From Corynebacterium bouchesdurhonense (GTDB taxonomy: Bacteria; Actinomycetota; Actinomycetes; Mycobacteriales; Mycobacteriaceae), in assembly GCF_900078305.2 (NCBI RefSeq), contig NZ_LT546026.1, forward strand, positions 186,001-250,000: a stretch of 64,000 nucleotides of DNA, in the 5' to 3' direction. Below the pieces are notes generated by a model that saw only the letters and a list, made by a program, of their open reading frames with translations, was not told where the DNA came from and did no database searches. Shown piece after piece: positions 1-8,210 of the stretch; positions within the stretch are counted from its first letter, which is position 1; each line of letters begins with the position of its first letter. The position numbers and the translations under genes were made by a program.

Positions 1-1
1 A

Positions 2-421
2 GACGGATCCGCGGGCAATTGGTGGCAGGCGATCGTGATGTTCATGATCATCTTCTTCTGGACGCCCCCGCACACCTGGGCGCTGGCCATGAAGTACAAG
101 GACGACTACGCCCGCGCGAACGTACCGATGCTGCCGGTGGTGGCGAGTGCCTCCGAGACCACCCGCCAGATCCTCATCTACTCCTGGCTCACGGTGGCCA
201 CCTCGCTGCTGCTCGTTCCCGCTGCGTCCTGGATTTACCTGGTGGTGGCGCTCGCCTCCGGCGCTGTCTTCCTGGTCATGGCCACCCGGTTGCACAACGG
301 CATCAAGGCCGGCGCGGACGTGAAGCCGCTGAAGCTGTTCATCCTCTCCAACAACTACCTGGCCGCGCTCTTCCTCGGGCTGTCGGTGGACGCGGTGCTG
401 GGGCTGCCCACCGTGTTCTGA
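2..421 (+). CDS. ctaB: Protoheme IX farnesyltransferase, C-terminal part (5' end outside window)
   Basis: Makes heme O from protoheme by adding a farnesyl group, in the membrane, for the aa3 cytochrome oxidase. The last 139 residues are present and the frame is open at the window edge. It carries the second aspartate-rich motif of UbiA-type prenyltransferases ([15 protein letters not shown]) and then hydrophobic stretches typical of the last membrane helices. ctaA lies about 1 kb away on the other strand beyond qor, the usual corynebacterial arrangement. A long inverted repeat follows the stop codon. Confidence 0.95.
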   Translation, partial: DGSAGNWWQAIVMFMIIFFWTPPHTWALAMKYKDDYARANVPMLPVVASASETTRQILIYSWLTVATSLLLVPAASWIYLVVALASGAVFLVMATRLHNGIKAGADVKPLKLFILSNNYLAALFLGLSVDAVLGLPTVF

Positions 422-438
422 GCAACCCCGCCACTTCT

Positions 439-511
439 CCAGAACTCGAAAGTAGCGGCTCGTTAAGGCCGCTCTGGGGGGAAATAACGAGCTGCTACTT
501 TCGAGTTCTGG
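439..511. repeat. 27-bp inverted repeat between convergent ctaB and qor
   Basis: The left arm is 439-465 and the right arm 485-511. The arms match at 26 of 27 positions, and the one mismatch would be a G-U pair in RNA. The loop is 19 nt. The outer arm begins CCAGAACTCGAAAGTAGC. No T-tract follows on either strand, so this is not a textbook intrinsic terminator, although its place between two convergent genes fits a bidirectional terminator. It could also be a small non-autonomous element. No second copy was seen in this window. Confidence 0.8.
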
Positions 512-556
512 TTCCGGGGTCGAGCATGCCCGGTTCTCTGCGCCGCGCCACGGCCT

Positions 557-1528
557 CTACGCGATGCCGAGGACCACGGAGCCCGTCGTCGCACGGGACT
601 GCAGGTCGGCGTGCGCCTGCGCCGCGTCGGCCAGGGGGTACACGCGCGAGACGTCGATGCGCAGGGTGCCGTCCTCTACCGCGCGGGCGACGGCCTGGGC
701 GCGGAGGCGGAACTCGTCGTCGGTGGCGACGTAGTCGTTGAGCTTCGGCCGCGTGACATAGAGCGAGCCCGCCCGGTTCAGGCGCTGCAGGTCCACGCCT
801 GTCACGTCGCCCGAAGCCGAGCCGAAGGAGCACACCAGGCCGCGGGGGCGGCAGACGGAGAGCGCCAGGTCGAAGGTGTCGCGCCCCACGCCGTCGTAGA
901 CCACGTCCACGCCGGCGCCGCCGTTGGCGTCGCGGATCCGCTGGGCGAGCTCGCCGGCATCGCCGCCGTAGATGAACGCCTCGGTGGCGCCGGCCTCGCG
1001 TGCTAGCGCCGCCTTGTCTTCCGTGGAAACCAGGGAGTAGATGCGCGCGCCCTTGGCGGCGGCCATCTGGGTGAGCATCAGCCCCACGCCGCCGGCGCCC
1101 GCGGTGACCACCAGCGAGGTGTCGGCGGTGACGGGGTGCACGGACTCGGTGAGGTAGTGGGCGGTCATGCCTTGGAGCAGCATGGAGGCGGCGGCGCGCT
1201 CGTCCACGCCCTCCGGGACGGACACCACCCGGTTGCGGTCCACCACGACCTGTTCGGCGTACGAGCCGGGCGCGTCGTGCCAGGCCACGAGGGTGCCCTC
1301 GGCGATGAGGCCCTGCGGATCGTGCGCGACGCGGCCGCAGCCCTCCGAGCCTGGGATGTAGGGGAGGTTGACGGGGTAGGCGCCGGAGCGGTAGTAGGTG
1401 TCGATGAAGTTGACGCCGGCAAAGGAGACGTCGATAAGCAACTGCTCCTTCGAGGGCTCCGGCGCCGGAGTGTCGGTGAACTGCAGAACCTCGGGACCGC
1501 CGTGCTCGGCGACGATTATTGCCTTCAT
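557..1528 (-). CDS. qor: NADPH:quinone oxidoreductase (zinc-independent MDR family)
   Basis: A 323-residue medium-chain dehydrogenase/reductase without the zinc ligands of true alcohol dehydrogenases. It has a GroES-like N-terminal half and a Rossmann NADPH site at residues 143-150 (AGAGGVGL). It probably reduces quinones or similar electrophiles in the cytoplasm. The start ATG lies 1 nt after the ctaA stop. A -10 box TACGCT at 1537-1542, eight nt before the ATG, suggests it can also be read as a leaderless message. It is the last gene of the leftward mptB-to-qor cluster and sits between ctaA and ctaB. The physiological substrate cannot be told from sequence. Confidence 0.9.
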   Translation of the reverse strand: MKAIIVAEHGGPEVLQFTDTPAPEPSKEQLLIDVSFAGVNFIDTYYRSGAYPVNLPYIPGSEGCGRVAHDPQGLIAEGTLVAWHDAPGSYAEQVVVDRNRVVSVPEGVDERAAASMLLQGMTAHYLTESVHPVTADTSLVVTAGAGGVGLMLTQMAAAKGARIYSLVSTEDKAALAREAGATEAFIYGGDAGELAQRIRDANGGAGVDVVYDGVGRDTFDLALSVCRPRGLVCSFGSASGDVTGVDLQRLNRAGSLYVTRPKLNDYVATDDEFRLRAQAVARAVEDGTLRIDVSRVYPLADAAQAHADLQSRATTGSVVLGIA

Positions 1529-1529
1529 G

Positions 1530-2504
1530 TCACTTCAGCGTAGGCAACCTGCGCTTCCCGTGCGCGTAGAGGATGGCGGAGAAGGCCACCACGGCCGAGC
1601 TCATGGCGATATGGGCGGGGATGGTCCAGCGCGGCACGCCGAGGCGGAACTGGGTCACGCCGATGGCCCACTGGATGACAATGAGGGCGATGAGCGTCAG
1701 GCCCGTCTTGTACGCGTCCTTCGGGGCGTTGGTGCGCCGCAGCTGGTAGACGGCCACCAGGGTGCAGATGAGGTACACGTACATGCACGCGGCGTGGACG
1801 TAGGCCAGCATCTCCGTGTCCATGTTCAGGCGGCCGTCCATGCCCACGCCGGAGTCGCCGGAGTGGGGGCCGGAGCCCGTGACCATGGTGCCGGTGACCA
1901 GCACGAAGCACAGGGCCACGGCGGCTGCCACCACCATGGCGCGGATGGACGCGGCGTAGCGCTCGGTGGGCTCCGCGCCGTCCGTCTCCGCGATGCGCAT
2001 GTACAGCACGCCGGCAACCCAGACCAGAACCATGGACGGCAGGAAGTGGATGGCCACGGACCACCACTGCAGGTCCAGGCGCACGGAGATACCGCCGATC
2101 ACCGCCTGCAGCACCACGCCGAGCAGGGAAATCCAGGCGAGCGTCTTGATGCCGGGGGAGCGGCGGGCGCGGATGACGGCCACCAGCACGGCGGCGGCCG
2201 CGGCGGCAACAACGAATGCGAGGAGGCGGTTGCCGAACTCGATGAGCTGGTGCACCCACGGCGTGACGCCCTGCACGGGCACCAGCGAACCCTCGTGGCA
2301 CAGCGGCCAAGTGTCGCAGCCCAGGCCGGAGCCGGTGACGCGCACGATGGCGCCGGTGACGGTGATGCCGCCCTGGCAGATCAGCAGGACTAGCGCGAGG
2401 GCGCGCTGGAAGGAGATGGACGGGTCGCGCCACGGCCGGGTGAAGCGGTTGCCGCCCTCGGCGGGGCGGGGTGCGGGTGCGGCGTCGACGGAAGTCGTGC
2501 TCAC
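1530..2504 (-). CDS. ctaA: Heme A synthase (COX15/CtaA)
   Basis: Oxidises the heme O methyl group to make heme A for cytochrome aa3. It has 324 residues and about eight membrane helices. Visible family features are the paired cysteines in the first extracellular loop (GLGCDTWPLCHEG, near residues 63 and 69) and heme-ligand histidines in HQLIEFGNR (His85), AIHFLPS, VHAACM and PAHIAMS. The GTG start is preceded by AAGGAA, and TACACT further upstream is a candidate -10, so this mRNA has a leader. ctaB is nearby on the opposite strand, so the two heme A steps are neighbours. Confidence 0.95.
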   Translation of the reverse strand: MSTTSVDAAPAPRPAEGGNRFTRPWRDPSISFQRALALVLLICQGGITVTGAIVRVTGSGLGCDTWPLCHEGSLVPVQGVTPWVHQLIEFGNRLLAFVVAAAAAAVLVAVIRARRSPGIKTLAWISLLGVVLQAVIGGISVRLDLQWWSVAIHFLPSMVLVWVAGVLYMRIAETDGAEPTERYAASIRAMVVAAAVALCFVLVTGTMVTGSGPHSGDSGVGMDGRLNMDTEMLAYVHAACMYVYLICTLVAVYQLRRTNAPKDAYKTGLTLIALIVIQWAIGVTQFRLGVPRWTIPAHIAMSSAVVAFSAILYAHGKRRLPTLK

Positions 2505-2555
2505 GGCGGTTCCTTATCCGGTTGCGGTCTTTAGCTGTGCGGTAGTGTATCCGCC

Positions 2556-3326
2556 CTAGCCGTCGAAACGGAACCAGCGCGCGGCTGCCGCCACCCCGGC
2601 CGCCGCCCAGGCGAGTAGCGAGATCCATGCGGGCGCGTCGAAACCGCCCTGCATGGCCTGGGTGAGCGCGCCGGCGAGCGCAACCGTGGGCACAGCGTTG
2701 AACCACCCGGCGTGGGCAATATCACCCGAGTAGGCCACCCAGCCCACCACGCCCATCAGCACCAGCCACAGCAGGTTCGCCAGCGCCAGCACCATCTCCG
2801 AGGACAGTGTCCCGCCCATGAGCAGGCCGAGCGATGTGAACACGGCCACGCCCACCAGCAGGGTGATGAGACCCAGAAGCGCGCCGCTGAGGCTCACGCG
2901 CCAGCCCAGGAAGGCCGCGAGGGCGCCCAGTACCACCACCTGCACCGCCACCATGGCCAGCACGCCGATGATCTTGCCGGCGATGATTACCCACGCCGGC
3001 ACGCCGGAGGCGCCGGTGCGCTTCAGCGCGCCGTAGCGGCGGTCGAAGGCCAGCGCGATGGCCTGGCCGGTGAACCCGGCGGAGGCGGCAGCCACGGCGA
3101 AGACCATGGGCACGAGCTCGTTGAAGCCGAGGTCTCCGAAGACGGGCACCACCGCGGCGGCAATCAAGAGGGCCGCGGGAACCACGAGGTTGACCAGTAG
3201 CTGCTCGCCGTGCCGCAGCATTAGTTTCGCCTCGATGCGGCCCTGGGCGGCGGCCATGCGGGAAAACGGCGCCCGCTGCGGCGCGGGTTCGAACAGGCCC
3301 GGCTCGAATTGCCGATGCGTGTGCAC
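2556..3326 (-). CDS. ABC transporter permease (DrrB/ABC-2 type)
   Basis: A 256-residue membrane protein with a polar N-terminus and about six hydrophobic segments, typical of ABC-2 export permeases. It begins 6 nt after the stop of the ATPase gene, so the two are co-translated and form one exporter. The family exports lipids, drugs or, in some cases, heme-pathway factors. The placement between mptB and ctaA is suggestive, but the substrate cannot be named from sequence. Alanine- and glycine-rich helices and a late tryptophan-rich segment are visible. Confidence 0.85.
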   Translation of the reverse strand: MHTHRQFEPGLFEPAPQRAPFSRMAAAQGRIEAKLMLRHGEQLLVNLVVPAALLIAAAVVPVFGDLGFNELVPMVFAVAAASAGFTGQAIALAFDRRYGALKRTGASGVPAWVIIAGKIIGVLAMVAVQVVVLGALAAFLGWRVSLSGALLGLITLLVGVAVFTSLGLLMGGTLSSEMVLALANLLWLVLMGVVGWVAYSGDIAHAGWFNAVPTVALAGALTQAMQGGFDAPAWISLLAWAAAGVAAAARWFRFDG

Positions 3327-3332
3327 TCGGGA

Positions 3333-4256
3333 TCAGCTCCTTAGGTGTCGGCCGGTGGTGTCGAGGAACACGTCCTCAAGCGTGCGGTGCGCCACGCTGA
3401 GCTCGCGGATGGACACGTCCTGGCGGGCGGCCTCGGCGGCCAGGGCGGCGATCACCTCGGGGGTGGCGCTTCCGGTGATGCGGTAGTGGTCGGGGCGGGT
3501 TTCTTCAACGGTGACGTCGAAAAGCGACAATGCCCGTGCAAGCGCCTCCGGCTCGAAGCGGGAGGCGGTGTCCACGGTGATGGCCGGGAAATCATCGTGC
3601 TCCGTCAACTCGGCGGGCGTGCCCTGGCGGATCACGCGGCCGCGGTCCACAATGACCACCTTGTCCGCCAGCGTCTCCGCCTCGTCCATCAGGTGGGTAG
3701 TAAGAATCACGGTCACGCCGTCGCTGCGCAGGGCGTTGACGATGTCCCACACCGCGTTGCGTGACTGGGTGTCCAGGCCGGCCGTCGGCTCGTCAAGAAA
3801 CACCAGCTCGGGGCGGCCGATCAGCGCGAGCGCGAGGGAGAGGCGCTGCTGCTGGCCGCCGGAGAGCCTCCGATACCTGGTGGAAGCGACCCCCTCGAGG
3901 CCGAGCAGCTCGATCAGCCAGTCCGGGTCGTGCGGGTTGACGTTATAGGAGGCGGCGAGGCGCAGCATCTCCCGCACGGAGACGCCCGAGTACGAGCCGC
4001 CCCCCTGCAGCATGATGCCGATGCGGTCGCGCACCTGCTGGGGCCGGGTGGCGGGGTCGATGCCGAGGACGCGGATCGACCCGGAGGTGGGCCGCTGGAA
4101 GCCCTCGCACATGTCCAGCGTGGTCGACTTGCCCGCGCCGTTGGGGCCGAGGAGCGCGAGGATCTCGCCGCGCTCGGCGCTGAACGTCATTCCGTCCACC
4201 GCGGTGGTGGTGCCGAACCGCTTCACCACGGAATCAACAACCAGCGCTTTATCCAT
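3333..4256 (-). CDS. ABC transporter ATP-binding protein (DrrA-like)
   Basis: A 307-residue ATPase with Walker A GPNGAGKST at residues 37-45, the signature LSGGQQQRL, and Walker B followed by the D-loop (LVFLDEPTAGLD). A C-terminal extension of about 90 residues is typical of DrrA-type exporters. The start is set at the ATG at 4256 because a -10 box TACACT (4265-4270) lies eight nt before it, implying a leaderless message; longer upstream reading is mptB in another frame. The 5' end overlaps the end of mptB by 8 nt. It pairs with the permease at 2556-3326. Confidence 0.92.
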   Translation of the reverse strand: MDKALVVDSVVKRFGTTTAVDGMTFSAERGEILALLGPNGAGKSTTLDMCEGFQRPTSGSIRVLGIDPATRPQQVRDRIGIMLQGGGSYSGVSVREMLRLAASYNVNPHDPDWLIELLGLEGVASTRYRRLSGGQQQRLSLALALIGRPELVFLDEPTAGLDTQSRNAVWDIVNALRSDGVTVILTTHLMDEAETLADKVVIVDRGRVIRQGTPAELTEHDDFPAITVDTASRFEPEALARALSLFDVTVEETRPDHYRITGSATPEVIAALAAEAARQDVSIRELSVAHRTLEDVFLDTTGRHLRS

Positions 4257-5877
4257 GGCTGGGTAGTGTAATCCTGCGCGCCCGCGAGCGGAATCCCGCC
4301 CACGCCACCAGCGCCAACACCGCGAGCGCGAGCAGCGCGGAGGTGTAGATGCTGGCCACCGTCTCCGACGGCAGCGCCAGCCCGCGGGGCAGTACCACGA
4401 AGGAGAACAGCGCTGAGATGGCAACCACGGCGGTGCGCATGGGACGGCGGCGTATCCATGCGGCCAGCGGCAGGATGGCCCAGAGGCAGTACCACGGCTG
4501 GATCACGGGGAAGAGCACCACCAGCACCATCGAGGCCACACCGAGGCCGCCAACCGGGTGGATGTTGCCGGCGTACGTTTCCCACAGCATCCGCACGATG
4601 AACACGAACGCCACCGCCACGCCGGCCCCGCGGGTGACGGACAGCATGGCGTCGGTGTGGTCGCCGATGCCGAGGCGCATGCCGGCCCAGCCGGCGGCCA
4701 CGCCCACGTTGGTGGTCAGCGAGTAGATGCTGCGGATCTGCGCGGCGCCGCCCTGGCTGTGTAGCCAGCCGAAGCCGGCACCGCTGGCCACGGATGCCGC
4801 CACCGTGGTGGCCGCCAGCAGCGCGGACTGCACCGCGCCGGCCGCCAGGATCGACGTGACGTGGCCCAGCCGCGGCTGCCACGCCCGCGCCAGCGCCATG
4901 CCCGTGAAGCCGAGTGCCACGAAGCCCGTCACCTTCACCAGCCCGGCGCAGGACAGCAGCACACCCGAGGCGGCCAGCAGCGCCCACGCCGCGCCACGTC
5001 GGGAGCCGGTCACGTGGTCCACGCCGCGCATGCCAAGTTCCATGCCCACGAGGATCAGACCCAGCATCAGCGCCTCGTTGTGGATCCCGGCCACCAGATG
5101 CAGGATGGCCAGCGGGTTGACAACGCCCATCCACAGCGCGGTCACCGGCTCCACCCGGCAGCGCCGCGCGAGGCGGGTGGTGGCCCACGCGCCCGCGAGC
5201 AGCGCCGCAATGCCCAATAGGCGGTGGGCGATCACGCCGGGCAGTACCGCGTCGCCCGTCAGCCCGGAGATTGCGGCGTTCACGCCCAGCGCGACGGGCC
5301 CGTACGGGCTGGGGGAGTGCGCCCAGATAAACGGCACGGAGCGCGCCAGCGGGTGGTCCGGCCCCAGGATCTCCACCGGCCCGGCCGCGTACGGGTCCAT
5401 GCCCTGGCGCAGGATCGAGCCTTGCGCGAAGTAGGAGTAGATGTCCTGGGTGAACATCGGCGCGGTGCACACGATCGGTGCGATCCACACCAGGTAGGTG
5501 CGCATGAGGGAGCGTTTGCTTATCGACGCCCGCCCCCCGAACGCCCCCACATGCGGGGCCATCAGCAGCCAGGCGGCCACCAGCATGCCCACGCCCACAA
5601 ACACCACGGCGGTGGAGGTCTGCAGCATCCTGCCCATCAGCGCCCCGCCCGGGAACGCGAACCACGGGTTGCTCACCACCGGCAGGGCGCCGGCGCCGAG
5701 GCCGCCGACCCCGATGAGCACGGGGCCGACCGCGCCGAGCCAGCGCAGCCAGGAGTAGGGCACGGCGTAGGGGACGGCGTGAGGCGCGCCGAGGGTGCGC
5801 AGCGCCCCGCGCCACGAGTGCAGCGTCGCCTTCGCGCGCACCAGGCGCGCGCTCCGCCGGCTCTGCCCGATTCTCAC
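4249..5877 (-). CDS. mptB: Alpha-(1->6)-mannopyranosyltransferase, GT-C type (MptB)
   Basis: A polytopic GT-C glycosyltransferase that uses polyprenyl-phosphate mannose to begin the mannan backbone of lipomannan and lipoarabinomannan on the outer face of the membrane. It has 542 residues, about a dozen hydrophobic helices, and a first periplasmic loop with FTQDIYSYFAQG and the GMDPY segment typical of the family. The GTG at 5877 is preferred because a -10 box TACACT (5886-5891) ends eight nt before it. Reading from an upstream TTG would start inside the repeated mini-palindrome at 5893-5917. A second copy of that motif (5510-5531) is read in frame near residues 116-123 (GRASISKRS). MptB is also found next to the suf operon in Corynebacterium glutamicum. 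Confidence 0.88.
   Translation of the reverse strand: MRIGQSRRSARLVRAKATLHSWRGALRTLGAPHAVPYAVPYSWLRWLGAVGPVLIGVGGLGAGALPVVSNPWFAFPGGALMGRMLQTSTAVVFVGVGMLVAAWLLMAPHVGAFGGRASISKRSLMRTYLVWIAPIVCTAPMFTQDIYSYFAQGSILRQGMDPYAAGPVEILGPDHPLARSVPFIWAHSPSPYGPVALGVNAAISGLTGDAVLPGVIAHRLLGIAALLAGAWATTRLARRCRVEPVTALWMGVVNPLAILHLVAGIHNEALMLGLILVGMELGMRGVDHVTGSRRGAAWALLAASGVLLSCAGLVKVTGFVALGFTGMALARAWQPRLGHVTSILAAGAVQSALLAATTVAASVASGAGFGWLHSQGGAAQIRSIYSLTTNVGVAAGWAGMRLGIGDHTDAMLSVTRGAGVAVAFVFIVRMLWETYAGNIHPVGGLGVASMVLVVLFPVIQPWYCLWAILPLAAWIRRRPMRTAVVAISALFSFVVLPRGLALPSETVASIYTSALLALAVLALVAWAGFRSRARRITLPSHG
5510..5531 (-). repeat. Mini-palindrome motif copy inside mptB
   Basis: Contains the exact core GCTTATCGA (5518-5526) followed by CGCCC. 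It is read in frame as part of a cytoplasmic or loop segment of MptB (ASISK on the coding strand). Confidence 0.6.
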
Positions 5878-5892
5878 GGGATCACAGTGTAC

Positions 5893-5917
5893 GGGGGCGT
5901 CGGCAAGCAAAAGCTCC
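5893..5917 (+). repeat. Mini-palindrome motif copy in the mptB promoter
   Basis: GGGGGC, then GTCGGCAAGC, then AAAAGCTCC. The outer GC bases can pair imperfectly. It ends 2 bp from the presumed -10 box of mptB, so it covers the spacer and -35 region of that promoter. Confidence 0.65.
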
Positions 5918-5961
5918 AGCCCCGAGGCAAGGTGACCCTGAGGGGCGAAATGAATTAACGC

Positions 5962-5976
5962 ACACTAGTGTTGTGA
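5962..5976 (+). promoter_or_regulatory. SufR operator upstream of the suf operon
   Basis: ACACT, five bases, TGTGA is an exact match to the inverted-repeat operator I recall for the mycobacterial SufR homologue Rv1460. It lies 41 bp before the chosen sufR start. An alternative GTG start at 5973 would fall inside it. The match supports autoregulation of the operon by an Fe-S-sensing repressor. Confidence 0.7.
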
Positions 5977-6017
5977 AAAGGCGAGCGGAGAATCCGAGCC
6001 CGGTTGGAGGTGAAGCG

Positions 6018-6707
6018 ATGGCGGAACGCAAACGCAGCGTCGGCGGGGACACCCGGCACGCGGTGATGGCGCAGATGCTCAAGCGCGGACCGGTCGCCGC
6101 GGCCGATATCGCCGAGGAGCTGGGAATTTCCCCCGCCGGGGTGCGCCGCCACCTGGACATCCTCCTCGAGGAATCCCTGGTGGAAACTTGCCGGCCCAAC
6201 CAGGTTGCGGGCGAGGAGGCATCGCGGGGACGCCCCGCCAAGCACTACCGCCTCACGGACCTCGGGCGCAGCCAGTTCGGTGAGAGCTACGAGGACATCG
6301 CGGTGGGCGCGCTCGACATGGTGCGTCGGCTGGGCGGCAGCGACGCGGTGGGCGAGTTCGCACGGCAGCGCGTCGAGGCGATGCTGGGGGGTATCCCCGG
6401 TGTGAACGACGGAGCCGAGCGGGCCCCCGAGGACGTGGTGCGCGATGTGGCCGCGGCGCTGGAGCGAAACGGCTACGCCGTAACGCTGGACAGCGCCGGC
6501 GGCGGCGTGCAGATCTGCCAGCACCATTGCCCCATCTCCTCGGCCGCGGCCGCCAACCCCGAGCTGTGCGAGGCGGAGCACGAGGCCATCTCGGCGCTGG
6601 TGGGGCGCCACGTGCAGCCGCTCGCGCTGATCGCGGACGGCCACGGGGTCTGCACCACCAACATCCCGCTCCCGCCGCGGGCTTCGCCCGGTGAGCACCC
6701 CGGATGA
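6018..6707 (+). CDS. sufR: Fe-S cluster-sensing transcriptional repressor of the suf operon
   Basis: A 229-residue winged-helix regulator. The N-terminal helix-turn-helix (AADIAEELGISPAGVRRHLDIL) is followed by a C-terminal domain holding cysteines in CQHHC, PELCEAEHE and GVCTTN that fit ligands of an Fe-S cluster. With a cluster bound it represses the operon; loss of the cluster under iron or oxidative stress releases it. The ATG at 6018 is chosen because GGAGGTGA lies just upstream. It heads sufBDCSUT and has the operator at 5962-5976. Confidence 0.93.
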   Translation: MAERKRSVGGDTRHAVMAQMLKRGPVAAADIAEELGISPAGVRRHLDILLEESLVETCRPNQVAGEEASRGRPAKHYRLTDLGRSQFGESYEDIAVGALDMVRRLGGSDAVGEFARQRVEAMLGGIPGVNDGAERAPEDVVRDVAAALERNGYAVTLDSAGGGVQICQHHCPISSAAAANPELCEAEHEAISALVGRHVQPLALIADGHGVCTTNIPLPPRASPGEHPG

Positions 6708-6761
6708 TGAGCACTACAACCTCCACACACACGCAAAAACCAAAAGGAGCGGAAAAAGACT

Positions 6762-8207
6762 ATGACGAAGGCAACTCCCGCGCCCGGCCTAGAGACGCCG
6801 ATGAACGATGACCAGATCATCGAGTCCATTGGCGCGTACAACTACGGCTGGCACGACTCGGACGCGGCGGGCGCCTCTGCGCGCCGCGGCCTGAACCAGG
6901 ACGTGGTCAAGGACATCTCGGCCAAGAAAGGCGAGCCGGAGTGGATGCTGAACCAGCGCCTGAAGGCTCTGGACATCTTTGACAAGAAGCCGATGCCCAC
7001 CTGGGGCGCGGACCTTTCCGGCATCGATTTCCAGAACATCAAGTACTACGTGCGCTCCACCGAGCAGCAGGCCGCCAGCTGGGAGGACCTGCCGGAGGAC
7101 ATTAAGAACACGTACGACAAGCTGGGCATCCCCGAGGCGGAGAAGCAGCGCCTGGTGGCCGGCGTGGCGGCCCAGTACGAGTCCGAGGTGGTCTACCACC
7201 AGATCCGCGAGGACCTCGAGGCCAAGGGCGTCATCTTTGTCGACACCGACACTGCGCTGCGTGAGCACGAGGAGCTGTTCAAGGAGTACTTCGGCACCGT
7301 CATCCCGGCGGGGGACAACAAGTTCTCCGCCCTGAACTCTGCCGTGTGGTCCGGCGGCTCCTTCATCTACGTGCCCAAGGGCGTGCACGTGGACATCCCG
7401 CTGCAGGCCTACTTCCGCATCAACACCGAGAACATGGGCCAGTTCGAGCGCACCCTGATCATCGTCGACGAGGACGCCTACGTGCACTACGTGGAGGGCT
7501 GCACCGCGCCGATTTACAAGTCGGATTCGCTGCACTCCGCCGTGGTGGAGATCATTGTGAAGAAGGGCGGCCGCTGCCGCTACACCACCATCCAGAACTG
7601 GTCGAACAACGTCTACAACCTGGTGACCAAGCGCGCCAAGGCCGAGGAGGGCGCCACCATGGAGTGGGTGGACGGCAACATCGGTTCCAAGGTGACCATG
7701 AAGTACCCGGCCGTGTGGATGACCGGCGAGCACGCCCGCGGCGAGGTCCTCTCCGTGGCCTTCGCCGGCGAGGGCCAGTTCCAGGACACCGGCGCGAAGA
7801 TGGTGCACCTGGCCCCGCACACCTCGTCCACGGTGGTGTCCAAGTCCGTCGCCCGCGGCGGCGGCCGCTCCGCGTACCGCGGCCTGATCCAGGTCAACCC
7901 GAACGCGCACCACTCCGTGTCCAACGTGGAGTGCGACGCGCTGTTGGTGGACGACATCTCCCGCTCCGACACCTACCCGTACAACGACATCCGCAATGAC
8001 CGGGTCACGCTCGGCCACGAGGCGAAGGTGTCCAAGGTGAGTGAGGAGCAGCTGTTCTACCTCATGTCCCGCGGCATCCCGGAGGAGGAGGCCATGGCGA
8101 TGATCGTGCGCGGCTTCGTCGAGCCCATTGCCAAGGAGCTGCCGATGGAGTACGCCCTCGAGCTCAACCGCCTCATCGAACTGCAAATGGAAGGATCGGT
8201 GGGCTAA
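6762..8207 (+). CDS. sufB: Fe-S cluster assembly scaffold SufB
   Basis: A 481-residue member of the SufBCD scaffold on which nascent Fe-S clusters are built. The length and sequence match actinobacterial SufB throughout ([43 protein letters not shown]). The start is supported by AAAAGGAGCGG upstream. sufD follows after 3 nt, so translation is coupled. Cytoplasmic; works with SufD and the ATPase SufC and takes sulfur from SufS/SufU. Confidence 0.97.
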   Translation: MTKATPAPGLETPMNDDQIIESIGAYNYGWHDSDAAGASARRGLNQDVVKDISAKKGEPEWMLNQRLKALDIFDKKPMPTWGADLSGIDFQNIKYYVRSTEQQAASWEDLPEDIKNTYDKLGIPEAEKQRLVAGVAAQYESEVVYHQIREDLEAKGVIFVDTDTALREHEELFKEYFGTVIPAGDNKFSALNSAVWSGGSFIYVPKGVHVDIPLQAYFRINTENMGQFERTLIIVDEDAYVHYVEGCTAPIYKSDSLHSAVVEIIVKKGGRCRYTTIQNWSNNVYNLVTKRAKAEEGATMEWVDGNIGSKVTMKYPAVWMTGEHARGEVLSVAFAGEGQFQDTGAKMVHLAPHTSSTVVSKSVARGGGRSAYRGLIQVNPNAHHSVSNVECDALLVDDISRSDTYPYNDIRNDRVTLGHEAKVSKVSEEQLFYLMSRGIPEEEAMAMIVRGFVEPIAKELPMEYALELNRLIELQMEGSVG

Positions 8208-8210
8208 CCG

